Shown piece after piece: positions 19,797 to 29,499 of a DNA stretch of 64,000 bases. Position numbers and translations under genes: made by a program. How positions within the stretch are numbered: the stretch's first letter is position 1; every line of letters begins with the position of its first letter. Below the pieces are notes generated by a model, which was not told the DNA's origin, ran no database searches, and saw nothing but the letters and a program-made list of their open reading frames with translations. The stretch is from Acidobacteriota bacterium (GTDB taxonomy: Bacteria; Acidobacteriota; Polarisedimenticolia; JACPZX01): contig JACPZX010000007.1 of NCBI GenBank assembly GCA_016195325.1, forward strand, positions 37,840-101,839, written 5' to 3'.

Positions 19797-20684
19797 ATGC
19801 CGAGCCTGAGGACACTCCTCTTCGCGGCGCTCGCCGCCACGACCGTCTGGTTCATCTGGGCGTGGCTCCGCCTGTCGAAGTCCAGACCGACCGTCGTCGC
19901 CGGCGAGCGGAGCCACACCTGGTACCACTCCGTCGTCGGGTTCGTGATGTGCTTCTTCGACACGCTCGGCATCGGCAACTTCGCGACGACCACGTCGGCC
20001 TTCAAGTTCCGCTCGTCGATCCCCGACGAGAAGATCCCCGGCACCCTCAACGTCGGCTACGCCATCCCCACGGTCCTCCAGGCGCTGATCTACATCTCGA
20101 TCGTCGAGGTGGACGTCGTCACCCTCACGCTGATGATCGCGGCGTCGGTCGTCGGCGCGTGGCTCGGCGCGGGGATCGTCGCGCGGTGGCCGCGCGCCTG
20201 GGTGCAGGTCGGGATGGGGTTCGCGCTCCTCGCCGCCGCGGGGCTCATGCTCCGCGCGCAGCTCGTGGCCGGCGGCGCGACCGAGGGGACGCTCGCGCTC
20301 CAGGGGAACCTCCTCGCCCTCGGCCTCCTGGGCAACTTCGCCCTCGGTGCGCTGATGACGATGGGGATCGGTCTCTACGGGCCGTGCCTCATCCTCGTCT
20401 CGCTCCTCGGCATGAGCCCGAGCGCGGCCTTCCCGATCATGATGGGGTCGTGCGCCTTCCTCATGCCGATCGGAGGCATCCGGTTCGTGAGGGAGGGGAG
20501 CTACGCTCCCTGGACGTCGGTCGTGCTGAGCCTCGCCGGCCTCCCGTCGGTCCTCATCGCCGCCTTCATCGTGAGGTCGCTCCCCCTGACGGCGGTGAGA
20601 TGGCTCGTCATCGTCGTGGTCGTCTACGCGGCCGTCATGATGCTCCGATCGGCCCGCGCCGGTCGCGTCCCCGTCCCCGCCTGA
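19797..20684 (+). CDS. TauE/SafE-family sulfite exporter-like membrane protein
   Basis: The 295-residue protein has about eight membrane segments and the duplicated TauE/SafE layout, with conserved segments FFDTLGIGNFATTTSAFKF (near residue 55) and, in the second half, GIGLYGPCLILVSLLGMSP. This family exports sulfite, sulfoacetate or other organosulfur anions. No sulfur-metabolism gene is adjacent, so the substrate is unknown. It stands alone between a small gene and an amidohydrolase gene on the same strand. Confidence 0.85.
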   Translation: MPSLRTLLFAALAATTVWFIWAWLRLSKSRPTVVAGERSHTWYHSVVGFVMCFFDTLGIGNFATTTSAFKFRSSIPDEKIPGTLNVGYAIPTVLQALIYISIVEVDVVTLTLMIAASVVGAWLGAGIVARWPRAWVQVGMGFALLAAAGLMLRAQLVAGGATEGTLALQGNLLALGLLGNFALGALMTMGIGLYGPCLILVSLLGMSPSAAFPIMMGSCAFLMPIGGIRFVREGSYAPWTSVVLSLAGLPSVLIAAFIVRSLPLTAVRWLVIVVVVYAAVMMLRSARAGRVPVPA

Positions 20685-20753
20685 CGCACGCCAGCCCCGT
20701 TTTCCGGCCGCGGCATCCAGGGTAGACTGCGGTTCCACTTCGGGAGACACCGC

Positions 20754-22644
20754 ATGCGAGCACGCCGCGCCGCCGTCCGGATCGCGATTCTCTTCGCATT
20801 CCTCGTCACGTCGACGCTCACGCGATCAGCCGAGCCCGCGCCTCCTCTCCGCTTCACGGTCCTCTCCGGAGGGAACCCCGCGGGGAAGCTCGAGACGCGC
20901 ACCGATCCCGACGGCGCGCGCGTCTCCCACTTCGAGTACAAGGATCGGGGGCGCGGCCCCTCGATTGACGAGAAGATCGTCCTCGACGAGCGCCGCATTC
21001 CCGTGCGGATTGAAATCACCGGACACGACTACTTCGGGAACGCGGTCGACGAGCGCTTCTCGGTCGAGTCGGGGAGAGCCGCGTGGAAGAACTCGGCCGA
21101 GGAGGGATTCGCGAACGTCCGCGTGCCGTCCGTCTACGCCGGCATCGACGGCACGCTCGACGAGCTGGCGATCCTCGCGAAGGCTCTCCTCGCCGCCCCC
21201 GGCCGGAAGCTCCCGCTTCTCCCCGCCGGCGCCGCGGGCATCGACGAGGTCGGCCGCCTGACGCTGACCGCCCCGGGGAAGAGCGAGGAAGTCGTCCAGT
21301 ACGCCGTCTCGGGGTTCGGCTTCGCGCCGCAGCCGATCTGGCTCGACTCCGGCGGTCAGGTCTTCTTCCAGGGAAGCTCGTACCTGACGATCGTCCGCGA
21401 GGGATGGGAGAGCGCGGTCGAGAAGCTCCTCGCGGCCCAGACCGGGTACGCGACGAAGCGCCTCGGCGAGGCCGCGAATCGCGTTCGGCGCGTCCCGGCC
21501 GGGGTGCTCGTGCTCAGGAACGGCGATCTCTTCGATCCCGCCTCCGGGAAGTTCACGCCGCACTCGACGGTGGTGATCTCGGGACACCGCATCACCGCCG
21601 TGGGCGCCGATTCGAGCGTCTCCATTCCGGCGGGAGCGGAGATCATCGACGCCTCGGGGAAGGCGATCCTTCCCGGCCTCTGGGACATGCACGTGCACTC
21701 CCAGGACGACGACGGCCTCCTGCACCTTGCGGCCGGCGTGACCTCCGTGCGCGATCTCGCCAACGACACCGACGAGCTCCTCGCGCGGCGCAAGCGCTTC
21801 GATGACGGCTCGCTCGCCGGCCCGCGGATCGTGCTGGCGGGGATCATCGACGGCCCGGGCCCCTTCGCGGGGCCGACCAAGGTGCTCGTCGACGACGAGG
21901 CGAAGGCGAAGGCGGCCGTCGATCGCTACGCCGACCTGGGGTACGTGCAGATCAAGATCTACAGCTCGGTGAAGCCGGAGCTGGTGCCGGCCATCGTGAA
22001 GGAGGCCCACGCGCGCGGCCTGCGCGTGAGCGGCCACGCTCGACCTGAAATCGCCTCCCGTGCAGGCGTTCGTCGCGCTCCTGAAGTCCCGTGGGACGGT
22101 GCTGGATCCGACCGTCGGCATCTTCGAGTCGATCATGACGGCGCGGAAGGGGGCGATCGACCCGGCGTACGCCGCCATCGCGGACAGAATGCCGCCGCAG
22201 GTGCGGCGCGGGTTCCTCAACGGGGGACTTCCCGTTCCGGACGGGATGGACGCGACGTACCGCGCGTCGTTCGACGCCATGCTCAGGCTCGTCAAGGTGA
22301 TGTTCGACGCCGGGGTGCCGATCGTCGCGGGGACGGATTCCTATGCGGGGTTCGGGCTCCACCGGGAGCTGGAGCTCTGCGTCCGCGCCGGGATCCCCGC
22401 GCCCGACGTCCTCCGCATCGCGACGCTCGGTGCGGCGCGGGTCATGAAGCTCGACAAGGATCTCGGGTCGGTGGAGGCCGGAAAGCTCGCCGACGTCATC
22501 CTCGTCGACGGGAAGCCCTCGGAGTCGATCTCGGACATCCGGCGCGTCTCCCTCGTCGTGAAGGACGGAGCGGTCTTCGATCCGGCGGCGATGTATCGGG
22601 AGGTGGGGGTGATGCCGATGGCCGATCGTCGCGGCGGGAGGTGA
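20754..22644 (+). pseudogene. Amidohydrolase (imidazolonepropionase-like) disrupted by an internal deletion
   Basis: The 5' frame gives a signal peptide, a ~240-residue N-terminal domain and the start of an amidohydrolase barrel, with the metal motif DMHVHS near residue 316. It runs normally to ...RGLRVSGHA at about 22040 and then goes out of frame. The remainder resumes at once in another frame as LDLKSPPVQAFVALL and continues through IVAGTDS (metal Asp) to the stop at 22644. In relatives about 40-50 residues, including the EIQH metal-binding His, lie between these points; they are missing here. So deletion and frame change inactivate the enzyme unless this is an assembly error. The C-terminal frame overlaps the next gene by one base. 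Confidence 0.7.
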
Positions 22645-23249
22645 TGGCGACGACGACACCACCTTCGACCCCCGTCACTCGCCGAAAGCTCGTCGGCGCC
22701 AGCGTCGTGTCGGTCATCATCTTCGTGGCGCTCGCCGCCGGCGTCTCGCTCTTCCGCTTCCATTCGCTCGAGCCGCTCGCCATCAGCGTCGCTCCCTTGC
22801 TGACGCAAGTCGCCGGCGGTCTCCTCGTCGGAACCGCCTTCGCCGTGTCAGGGCTCGCGCTCCTCTTGAAGGCCCGCGTCTTCGAGTCCGCCAGACGGAA
22901 GGGACGCGAGGTCCTCCGGGCCACGAAGCTCGGGCGCGTCGACTTCGCAATCATGGCGATCGGCGCCGGGGTGGGAGAGGAGCTCTTCTTCCGGGCCGCG
23001 CTGCAGCCGCTGGTCGGCCTGTGGATCTCTTCGGTGCTGTTCACGATCGCGCACTACTGGGTCCCGCTGACGGGCGCCGCGCGCCTCTATTACGCGACCT
23101 TCGTCCTCGCCATCAGCGTCGCGCTCGGGGGGCTCCTCCTCTACGGCGGACTTCTCGCCGCGATCGTGGCGCACGCCACCGTCGACATGATCATCCTCTT
23201 CGTCGCGAGCGAGAAACTGGGTGAACACTTCAAGGAGGTCGCCCGATGA
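22644..23249 (+). CDS. CPBP-family intramembrane metalloprotease
   Basis: The 201-residue protein has about six membrane segments. It carries the family motifs in order: a GEELFFRA (EExxxR) motif around residue 113, FTIAHYW (FxxxH) around 132, and HATVD near the C-terminus. These residues form the glutamate/histidine active site of CAAX/Abi-type intramembrane proteases. The ATG overlaps the preceding stop (TGATG) and follows GGGAGG, so it is translated as part of the same transcript as the broken amidohydrolase. Confidence 0.87.
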   Translation: MATTTPPSTPVTRRKLVGASVVSVIIFVALAAGVSLFRFHSLEPLAISVAPLLTQVAGGLLVGTAFAVSGLALLLKARVFESARRKGREVLRATKLGRVDFAIMAIGAGVGEELFFRAALQPLVGLWISSVLFTIAHYWVPLTGAARLYYATFVLAISVALGGLLLYGGLLAAIVAHATVDMIILFVASEKLGEHFKEVAR

Positions 23250-23584
23250 CCGACAACCCCTACGAGAGTCCGAGCAGCAGGGTGGACGATCCTGTGCCGA
23301 AGACGGGGGATCGCATCACGTGCCAGATCGCGCGAGTCTCGCCGCCCCAGGCCGCCAAGGTCATGGGAATCGTCTACTTCGGCGTCAGCGTCCCGATCGT
23401 GATCTTCCTCGTCGTGGCTCAGTCGGCGGCCGGGAACGCGGAAGCGGGCGGCTTTCTCCTTCTGTTCGTGCCGTTCATCTACGCGGTGCTCGGTTTCGTC
23501 TTCACGCTTTTCGGAGCTTGGTTGTACAACGGAGTCGCCCGCTGGGTCGGCGGCATCGAGTTCACGACGGTTCGGGTGGAATGA
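23246..23584 (+). CDS. Small membrane protein, DUF3566-like
   Basis: This 112-residue protein begins with an NPYESPSS-type tail, followed by two hydrophobic segments around residues 37-57 and 68-92 and the ending LYNGVARWVGGIEFTTV. The LYNxxAxxVGGIE ending resembles DUF3566 and related two-helix membrane proteins. Function unknown. It overlaps the CPBP gene (ATGA) and the following gene (ATGA), placing it in a tightly coupled small-protein operon. Confidence 0.65.
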   Translation: MTDNPYESPSSRVDDPVPKTGDRITCQIARVSPPQAAKVMGIVYFGVSVPIVIFLVVAQSAAGNAEAGGFLLLFVPFIYAVLGFVFTLFGAWLYNGVARWVGGIEFTTVRVE

Positions 23585-24051
23585 GTCGCAAGCTGCGTGC
23601 CGTCTTTTTCGCTCTTCTCGGCCTCGCCGGCCTCGCCACCGCCGCGACCGTTCCGGAGTGGCAACTCCCCAGCCTCGGCGCCGGCCTCGTCTTCCTCTTC
23701 CTCGCCGGCACCGCGCTCAGCAACGCAACACAGATCGCCCGAGCCCTCCAGAACCTCGTCACGGAATCGGTGCTCGTGGAAGTCTGGGGCACCTCACTCC
23801 CGGCAGCGAACGACGGAGCTCTCGAGGTCGTCTCGATTCAGGGCGTGGGCGCGGGACTCTTGATCCGGCTGCGGGTCACAAAGGGGGGTACGCCCATTCT
23901 GTTGAAGGTCGCCCAGCCCCGATCCTTGACGCTGGAAAAAGATAGAGCGGAGAACGGCGAGGCCGCGTACGTCAGCTGGGCCGGCGTGAAGCTCTGGCCC
24001 GTGTCCGGCACGAGAGGCGCCGCGCTCGTGCTCCACACCGAACGGCGGTGA
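23581..24051 (+). CDS. Uncharacterised protein with two N-terminal membrane segments
   Basis: The ATG at 23581 overlaps the preceding stop (ATGA) and gives 156 residues; the open frame extends upstream but only through sequence antisense or alternate to real genes. Two hydrophobic helices (about residues 6-22 and 29-48) precede a soluble beta-rich region of ~100 residues. No family was recognised. Operon position with a CPBP protease and a DUF3566-like protein suggests an envelope role. Confidence 0.6.
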   Translation: MSRKLRAVFFALLGLAGLATAATVPEWQLPSLGAGLVFLFLAGTALSNATQIARALQNLVTESVLVEVWGTSLPAANDGALEVVSIQGVGAGLLIRLRVTKGGTPILLKVAQPRSLTLEKDRAENGEAAYVSWAGVKLWPVSGTRGAALVLHTERR

Positions 24052-24071
24052 AGAGGCCGCCTGGAGTTCTG

Positions 24072-24524
24072 ATGGCGAAGATCACGGTGGTTCGGGAGAT
24101 TGCGGCTCCCGCGGCAGTCGTGTTCGAGTCCATCGCGGATCCGCGGAAGTTCGCCCAGGCGATTTCCGGAGTCTCGAAGGTCGAGTTTCTCTCGGAGGCG
24201 AAGGCCGGCGTCGGCGTGCGCTACCGCCAGTCCCGAGTGATGAAGGGGCGAGAGTCGACGATGGACTTCGAGGTGACGGAGCACGTCAAGAACGAGCGTC
24301 TCCGCATCTTGAACGAGACTCACGGGACCGTCTGGGACTCACTTTTCACCCTCACGCCGTCGGGAACCGGGACGGCCCTCACGATGCGGATGGACACGCG
24401 CTCGAGGCCACTCCTCGCGAAGCTCCTGATGCCGGTGATCTGTCTCATGATCCGCGGCGCCGTCGCGAAGGACATCGAGGCCGTGAAGACGTACTGCGAA
24501 TCGGCCGCCACTCCGAAGCGCTAG
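24072..24524 (+). CDS. SRPBCC (START-like) superfamily protein
   Basis: The ATG at 24072 follows TGGAG and yields 150 residues starting MAKITVVREIAAPAAVVFESI, the standard first strand and helix of SRPBCC proteins (polyketide cyclase/dehydrase-like). The order IxAPxxxVF, then alternate strands, then a long C-terminal helix fits the helix-grip fold, which binds hydrophobic ligands. An in-frame GTG at 24048 overlaps the preceding stop and is an alternative start. It is the last member of the small operon beginning with the CPBP gene. Confidence 0.8.
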   Translation: MAKITVVREIAAPAAVVFESIADPRKFAQAISGVSKVEFLSEAKAGVGVRYRQSRVMKGRESTMDFEVTEHVKNERLRILNETHGTVWDSLFTLTPSGTGTALTMRMDTRSRPLLAKLLMPVICLMIRGAVAKDIEAVKTYCESAATPKR

Positions 24525-24653
24525 GAGTTCGTCTGGGCTGCGGTCGGAGTGAGCCTCCGGAAACCCTGAAACGAATTCCCGGCTCCGGCATCCAAGCCTC
24601 CTGCGGGCCGGCATGAGGCCGGTCCGGTAAACTCGTCACTGAGGAGGTTCACC

Positions 24654-24830
24654 GTGTCCAAGATGCTCAACTGCGGCGACGTCGTCGCCGGATGCCAGTA
24701 CAAGGCGGAAGCCCCCACCGAGGCGGAGCTGCTCCAGAAGGTCTCCGCCCACGCGAAGGAAAAGCACGGCGTGATGGAAGTGACTCCGGAGCTGGCGGCG
24801 AAGGTGAAGGCGGTCATCCAGGATCGGTAA
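24654..24830 (+). CDS. DUF1059 small protein
   Basis: A GTG start preceded by GAGGAGG encodes 58 residues beginning VSKMLNCGDVVAGCQYKAEA. The conserved pattern is CGDVVxGCxxxxxxxTEAELLxxVxxHAxxxHG, the full DUF1059 domain with two cysteines and two histidines, suggestive of metal or redox chemistry. Function unknown. The MOSC gene begins 16 bp downstream. Confidence 0.82.
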   Translation: MSKMLNCGDVVAGCQYKAEAPTEAELLQKVSAHAKEKHGVMEVTPELAAKVKAVIQDR

Positions 24831-24846
24831 CCGCTCACGAGGCCCG

Positions 24847-25494
24847 ATGCAGGTCGATCAGATCTGGCGGTACCCGGTGAAGTCGATGGGAGGGGAGCGC
24901 CTCGAGGAGGCGTCCCTGACCGAGCGCGGGGTTCAGGGGGATCGCCTCGTCCAGGCCTACGACGCGATGGGGCGGCTGGTCACGGCACGTCGCTTCCCGA
25001 AGCTCCTCCGCCACCGCGTGACGACGAACGCCCGCGGCGAGCCCGAGGTGGACGGCCGCCCGTGGGACTCGGAAGATGTCGCACGCGACGTCGCCGAGGA
25101 TGTCCGCGCCGGAGCTCGGCTCGCTCGAAGCGACGCGAGCCTCCGGTTCGACGTCCTGCCGTTGCTCGTCGCGACCGACGGATCGCTCGCGGCGTTTGGC
25201 TACGACTCGCGGCGCCTGCGGCCGAACATCGTCATCGCCGGGGTCGAGGGGCTCGCCGAGAGATCGTGGGAGGGGCGCCTCATCCGGGTGGGGGAGGCGG
25301 TGGTGGGCCTCGACTCGCTCCGCGGCCGCTGCGTGATGACGACCTTCGACCCTGACACGAACTCGCAGGACCCGGCGGTGCTCCAGTCGATCGTCGATCG
25401 CTTCGACGGCCGCCTCTGCCTCAACGCGTGGGTCGAGAGGCCCGGGAGGATCCGCGTCGGCGATCCGGTCGAGCTCCTCCCCGCTGCTTCCTGA
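24847..25494 (+). CDS. MOSC domain protein (N-terminal beta-barrel plus MOSC)
   Basis: The 215-residue protein starts with the MOSC N-terminal signature IWRYPVKSMGGERL and carries the MOSC core with a conserved Cys in RGRCVMTTFDPDT near residue 161. MOSC proteins (YcbX, mARC and molybdenum-cofactor sulfurase C-terminal relatives) bind molybdenum cofactor and transfer sulfur or reduce N-hydroxylated compounds. No ferredoxin domain is fused here. Its only close neighbour on the same strand is the DUF1059 gene. Confidence 0.88.
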   Translation: MQVDQIWRYPVKSMGGERLEEASLTERGVQGDRLVQAYDAMGRLVTARRFPKLLRHRVTTNARGEPEVDGRPWDSEDVARDVAEDVRAGARLARSDASLRFDVLPLLVATDGSLAAFGYDSRRLRPNIVIAGVEGLAERSWEGRLIRVGEAVVGLDSLRGRCVMTTFDPDTNSQDPAVLQSIVDRFDGRLCLNAWVERPGRIRVGDPVELLPAAS

Positions 25495-25596
25495 TCGCTT
25501 CGGGACGGATGCCCCTCGGGGCGCGGCTTGTCCCGTGATGGCCACGGTCCCGCCGCGTGTGCGACACTGTGCCGCCCGCCGCGCACCGGAGTTGTC

Positions 25597-27261
25597 TTGA
25601 AAAGAGTTCTCCTCACGACCGTGTGCCGGCCTCTCGGCCCGCGCCACGGCGACGCGCCGAGCGTCGGTTACGAGCTGCTGCACTGCCAGGTCACGCGAGC
25701 CCAGGGTATCTTCAGCCCTCGCTCCCACCACATCCAGTTCGCGCTGGACTATCTGGCCGAGAACCTCGACGCCCCGAGCACCGTCCTCCAGTACCCGACG
25801 AAGCGCGAGCTGATCCGGGAGCTGAAGGCCGGGTACGACGTCGTCGCCGTCTCCTTCCTCGTCGCGACCTACCATCGTTTGAAGGAAGTGGTAGCGGCCA
25901 TCCGGCGGTACGCGCCCGGGGCCGAAATCGTCCTCGGAGGGTACGGCACGGTCCTCGCGGACGAGATGCTGAGGCCCCTCGGCGATCACATCTGCCGCGA
26001 GGAAGGGGTCGCCTTCATGCGGCGCCTCCTCGGCGAGCCGCCGATCGAGATGCCGTATCGTCACCCGCTCATCGTGAACCCGCTGCGGATCTTCGGGGCG
26101 AAGGTCTCGGAGACGGGGGTCGTCTTCGCCGGGCTCGGCTGCCCGAACGGGTGCGACTTCTGCTGTACGTCGCACTTCTTCAAGAGAAAGCACATCCGGC
26201 TCCTGCCGACGGGGCAGGACATCCACCGCGTCGTCGATCGGTACCGCGCGCTCGACCCGAAGCTGTCGATCATCATCCTCGACGAGGATTTCCTCCTGAA
26301 CCGGAAGCGCGCGATGGAGTTCCGGGAGGCGGTCATGTCGAGCGGGAAGGTTCCGTCGATCTTCTGCTTCGCCAGCATCAAGGCGCTGAGCCAGTACGAC
26401 GTGACCGAGGTCCTCGAGATGGGGATCGACGGCCTCTGGATCGGCTACGAGGGGACGCGCTCCGGGTACGCGAAGCAGAACGGGCGCCCCGTCGAGGAGA
26501 TCTTCCGCGAGTACCGCGAGCACGGCGTGACGATCCTCGCCTCGATGATCGTCGGCTTCCCGTACCAGACGCCCGACGTCATCGACGAGGAGCAGAAGGG
26601 GCTCCTCGCCCTCGAGCCGGCGCTGACGCAGTACATGATCTACGGGCCCACGCCGGGGACCCCCTTCTACGAGCGCGTCGTGCGCGAGGGACTGCTGCAC
26701 GACGATGTCGCCGCCGACCCCGAGCTCTTCTGCCTGAAGGGAAGCGGCTTCTACTCGCTGGTGAAGCACCCTGCGATGTCGGCCGACGAGATCGAGGCCG
26801 CGCAGGCGCGCTGCTTCCGAACCGACTTCCGAACGCTGGGGCCGTCGATCTACCGCACCCTCGAGGCGTGGCACAACGGGTGGACGAAGCTGCGCGAGTC
26901 GAAGAGCCCGACGCTGCGGCTGAAGGCCGACCGGTTCGCGCGGGAGATCCGCAAGGCCTATCCGATCTTTCTCGCCGGAAAGCTCTTCGGCCCCACGCGG
27001 GCGGTGCGCGCGCGGATCGCGGAGCTGGAGCGGCGCGTCCACGAGAGCTTCGGCGCGCCGGGGAAATCCGAGCGCCTGCGCTCCTGGCTCGCCGTCGGCA
27101 TGGCGGCGTGGACCTCGGTGACGCTCCGCATCGATCGCCTCCAGCACCCGAAGCTCATCCGCCGTACCTACCGGATGAATCCCCCCGACATCGCGGAGCT
27201 TCTCGGGATCGACGCGGCGGGGATGGGCTCGTCGCCCGAGACCGCGCTCCCGGGCGGCTAG
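25597..27261 (+). CDS. B12-binding-type radical SAM protein
   Basis: From the TTG at 25597 (CGGAG upstream) the product has 554 residues. Residues 1-140 form a Rossmann-like cobalamin-binding-type domain (VVAVSFLVATYHRLKEVV, IVLGGYG), though the classical DxHxxG His motif is absent. The radical SAM cluster is C182-x3-C186-x2-C189 (CPNGCDFCC). A barrel follows with ILDEDFLLN and GIDGLWIGYEG. The last ~150 residues are helical and charged. Relatives act on lipids, hopanoids or secondary metabolites; no pathway is evident here. A short GC hairpin follows its stop. Confidence 0.82.
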   Translation: MKRVLLTTVCRPLGPRHGDAPSVGYELLHCQVTRAQGIFSPRSHHIQFALDYLAENLDAPSTVLQYPTKRELIRELKAGYDVVAVSFLVATYHRLKEVVAAIRRYAPGAEIVLGGYGTVLADEMLRPLGDHICREEGVAFMRRLLGEPPIEMPYRHPLIVNPLRIFGAKVSETGVVFAGLGCPNGCDFCCTSHFFKRKHIRLLPTGQDIHRVVDRYRALDPKLSIIILDEDFLLNRKRAMEFREAVMSSGKVPSIFCFASIKALSQYDVTEVLEMGIDGLWIGYEGTRSGYAKQNGRPVEEIFREYREHGVTILASMIVGFPYQTPDVIDEEQKGLLALEPALTQYMIYGPTPGTPFYERVVREGLLHDDVAADPELFCLKGSGFYSLVKHPAMSADEIEAAQARCFRTDFRTLGPSIYRTLEAWHNGWTKLRESKSPTLRLKADRFAREIRKAYPIFLAGKLFGPTRAVRARIAELERRVHESFGAPGKSERLRSWLAVGMAAWTSVTLRIDRLQHPKLIRRTYRMNPPDIAELLGIDAAGMGSSPETALPGG

Positions 27262-27262
27262 C

Positions 27263-27278
27263 GCCGGCCGCCGCCGGC
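27263..27278. terminator. Possible GC hairpin between convergent genes
   Basis: GCCGGC at 27263-27268 pairs with GCCGGC at 27273-27278 around a four-base loop, in the 33-bp gap between the radical SAM and M28 stops. There is no T-run, so intrinsic termination is uncertain. Confidence 0.3.
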
Positions 27279-27294
27279 TGCTTCGGCGTCCTCG

Positions 27295-28998
27295 CTATTT
27301 CGGCTCCGCCGTCTTCGGCGGCAGGGGCTTCGGGAGCGGCTTGCGCGGGAGCATGTCGGGGCGCGTCGCGGCGTTGTAGACGAACGACGCGAGGATTGCC
27401 GACGCCTGCATCAGGTCCCCCGCCTGCACGTGGTCGTAGACGTCGATGTTGGAGTGGTGCGTCCGCGACGAGTAGTCGAGCGGATCCTGGATGAACTGGA
27501 AACCGGGAAGCCCGACGCCGTTGAACGGAAGGTGGTCGGTTCCGCCCGTGTTCTGGATGGAGATGGTCGTCGCCCCCATGTCGTCGAACGGCGCGAGCCA
27601 CGCCTTGAAGACGGGGCGCATCATGTCGTTCCCCTGGAGATAGACCCCGCGGATCTTTCCCGTGCCGTTGTCCACGTTGAAGTACCCGGACAGCTTCGCG
27701 TGCTCCGGAGTCGTCTGCATCGTCACCGGATCGGCGAAGTGGTTCTTCACGTAGCCGCGCGATCCGAAGATCCCCTGCTCCTCGCCGGTCCACAGGGCGA
27801 GGCGCACCGTCCGATCCATCGGGAACCCGAGCGACTTGAGGATCCGCATCGCCTCGAGGACGACCGCCGACCCCGCCGCGTTGTCGGTGGCGCCCGTCCC
27901 CGAGTGCCACGAGTCGAGGTGCGCGCCGAGCATCACGACCTCGTCCTTCTTCGCGCCCCCGGGGATCTCGGCGACGACGTCCATCCCGTCGGGCGAGTCG
28001 TCGTAGAAGCTTGCGTCCATGTCCAGTTCGACCTTGACCGGGATCTTCTTCTCGGCGAGGCGGCAAAGGCGATCGTAGGGCTCCGGCGCGAGCGAGATCA
28101 TCGGCGGCGGGATCGGCGCCCCGGTCTCCCACGAGCCCCCCTCCTCCGCGAAGAGGATGCCGCCCGTCCCCCGGCTGTCTCCGGCGACGACGGCGAGCGC
28201 CCCCTCGTCCCTGAAGAAGGCGCTCAGGCGATCGCGCGTGCGCTGCTGGCGCATCCACAGGTCGGCGACGACCTCGAAGGGCGCGGCCCCCAGGAACTGG
28301 CGCCGCTTCTTCGGATCGTCGGGGAGGCTTACGATCGGCCAGTCCACGCGCGGCGCGACGTAAGGCTCGGGGGCCTCCTCGATCCCGGCGAGCGCCTTGT
28401 CGTCGTATCGCCGGGCGGGGGCGTCGGTCGGGGGGGCGAGCTCGCGCGCCTCCGTCAACAGCACGAACCTCCCCTTCAGCTTCCCCTTGTTCTCGGCGGC
28501 GTACTTCTGGATCCGCGCGGCCAGCTTCGTCGGGTCGCCGTCCTCGCGCCGCTCGAGCTCCTGCGCCGTGAAGAGGGGGGCGAGGACGACATCGCCGCTC
28601 ACCATCCCTTTCGTCCCCGACGACCATGCGAGCGGAACGCCCGGGAGGGCGGCGTACACGGGCTCCCTCAGGCTCATCGTGAAGCGCGAGAGCGACCAGC
28701 CGCGGCCGAAGGTCCCCCACCTCTCGAGACGGGCGCCGTCGATCCCCCACGACTTGAGGCTCTTCACCGCCCAGTCGGCCGCGGCGCGCTGCCCCGGAGA
28801 GTTCGTGAGGCGCGGGCCGTTCACGTCGGTGAGGTAGAAGAGGTGATCCATCACCTTCGAGCCGTGGAACGCCTCCTCCTTGATCCGGTGGACCGTCGCG
28901 AGGTCGACGCTTTCCTCCGCCGCCCTCGGCGCCCCCGGAAGGAGTGCGATCGCGAACACGATCAGCCGCAGCGCGAGCGTCGACCTCGTCTGTTTCAT
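27295..28998 (-). CDS. Secreted M28-family zinc aminopeptidase/carboxypeptidase Q-like
   Basis: The 567-residue protein has a signal peptide (cleavage near residue 27), a protease-associated-like insert and an M28 catalytic domain. Co-catalytic zinc motifs appear in order: AHLDSWHSGTGATDNAAG, TGEEQG (catalytic Glu), VDNGTG and GGTDHLPF. This is the arrangement of M28 di-zinc exopeptidases, often annotated as carboxypeptidase Q in Acidobacteria. It would degrade peptides outside the inner membrane, alongside the M14 protein at the start of the window. It is convergent with the radical SAM gene. Confidence 0.9.
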   Translation of the reverse strand: MKQTRSTLALRLIVFAIALLPGAPRAAEESVDLATVHRIKEEAFHGSKVMDHLFYLTDVNGPRLTNSPGQRAAADWAVKSLKSWGIDGARLERWGTFGRGWSLSRFTMSLREPVYAALPGVPLAWSSGTKGMVSGDVVLAPLFTAQELERREDGDPTKLAARIQKYAAENKGKLKGRFVLLTEARELAPPTDAPARRYDDKALAGIEEAPEPYVAPRVDWPIVSLPDDPKKRRQFLGAAPFEVVADLWMRQQRTRDRLSAFFRDEGALAVVAGDSRGTGGILFAEEGGSWETGAPIPPPMISLAPEPYDRLCRLAEKKIPVKVELDMDASFYDDSPDGMDVVAEIPGGAKKDEVVMLGAHLDSWHSGTGATDNAAGSAVVLEAMRILKSLGFPMDRTVRLALWTGEEQGIFGSRGYVKNHFADPVTMQTTPEHAKLSGYFNVDNGTGKIRGVYLQGNDMMRPVFKAWLAPFDDMGATTISIQNTGGTDHLPFNGVGLPGFQFIQDPLDYSSRTHHSNIDVYDHVQAGDLMQASAILASFVYNAATRPDMLPRKPLPKPLPPKTAEPK

Positions 28999-29070
28999 GG
29001 AGCCCCCCAGGACCCGTTCGATTGCGTGATGTGGACGAGCGGGGAGGCTATGACGGCGCGCCGGTGCGGG

Positions 29071-29499
29071 TCAATCGACCGTCATCGCCGTGGCCGGCAC
29101 CCGGCCTCCCTTCGGCCCGGGCCGGCACCCCGCGTCGGTGCTGCACGTTTCGACGCCGTTCCACGCGAGTTCGTCGGCGCAGAGCGCATCGTCCGGTATG
29201 TGGACGCACCCCCAGTTCGACGGGGGGACGCAGAGGTCGCGCGTGCAGGGAATGCCGTCGTCGCACGAGATCGGCTCGTGCGAGCACCCCGTCTCGGGGT
29301 CGCCGGCGTCGCGCGTGCACGGGTTGCCGTCGTCGCACGCGGCGTCGGGGAACTCGAGAAGGGCCGCCTGCGGCGCCGGCCGCGCGGACTTCGCCGACGC
29401 GAAGTCCGGAACGACCATCCGATGCGGCGCGGCCGCGTACGCGGCGAGCAGGGAGCCGCAGCCAATCGCGAGGACTATCCGAAGGGCGTGGGCGCGCAT
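29071..29499 (-). CDS. Secreted Cys-rich protein with DDGxPCTRD repeats
   Basis: The ATG at 29499 gives 142 residues; an upstream GTG at 29514 is possible. A signal peptide covers about residues 1-25. The rest holds two Cys-rich units of the form ACDDGNPCTRDAGDPxTGCxH and SCDDGIPCTRDLCxPxxxxCxH, then CADELAWNGVETCSTDAGC. Such EGF-like/disulfide repeats occur in extracellular proteins of Myxococcota and Acidobacteriota. No catalytic features. Function unknown. Confidence 0.6.
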   Translation of the reverse strand: MRAHALRIVLAIGCGSLLAAYAAAPHRMVVPDFASAKSARPAPQAALLEFPDAACDDGNPCTRDAGDPETGCSHEPISCDDGIPCTRDLCVPPSNWGCVHIPDDALCADELAWNGVETCSTDAGCRPGPKGGRVPATAMTVD

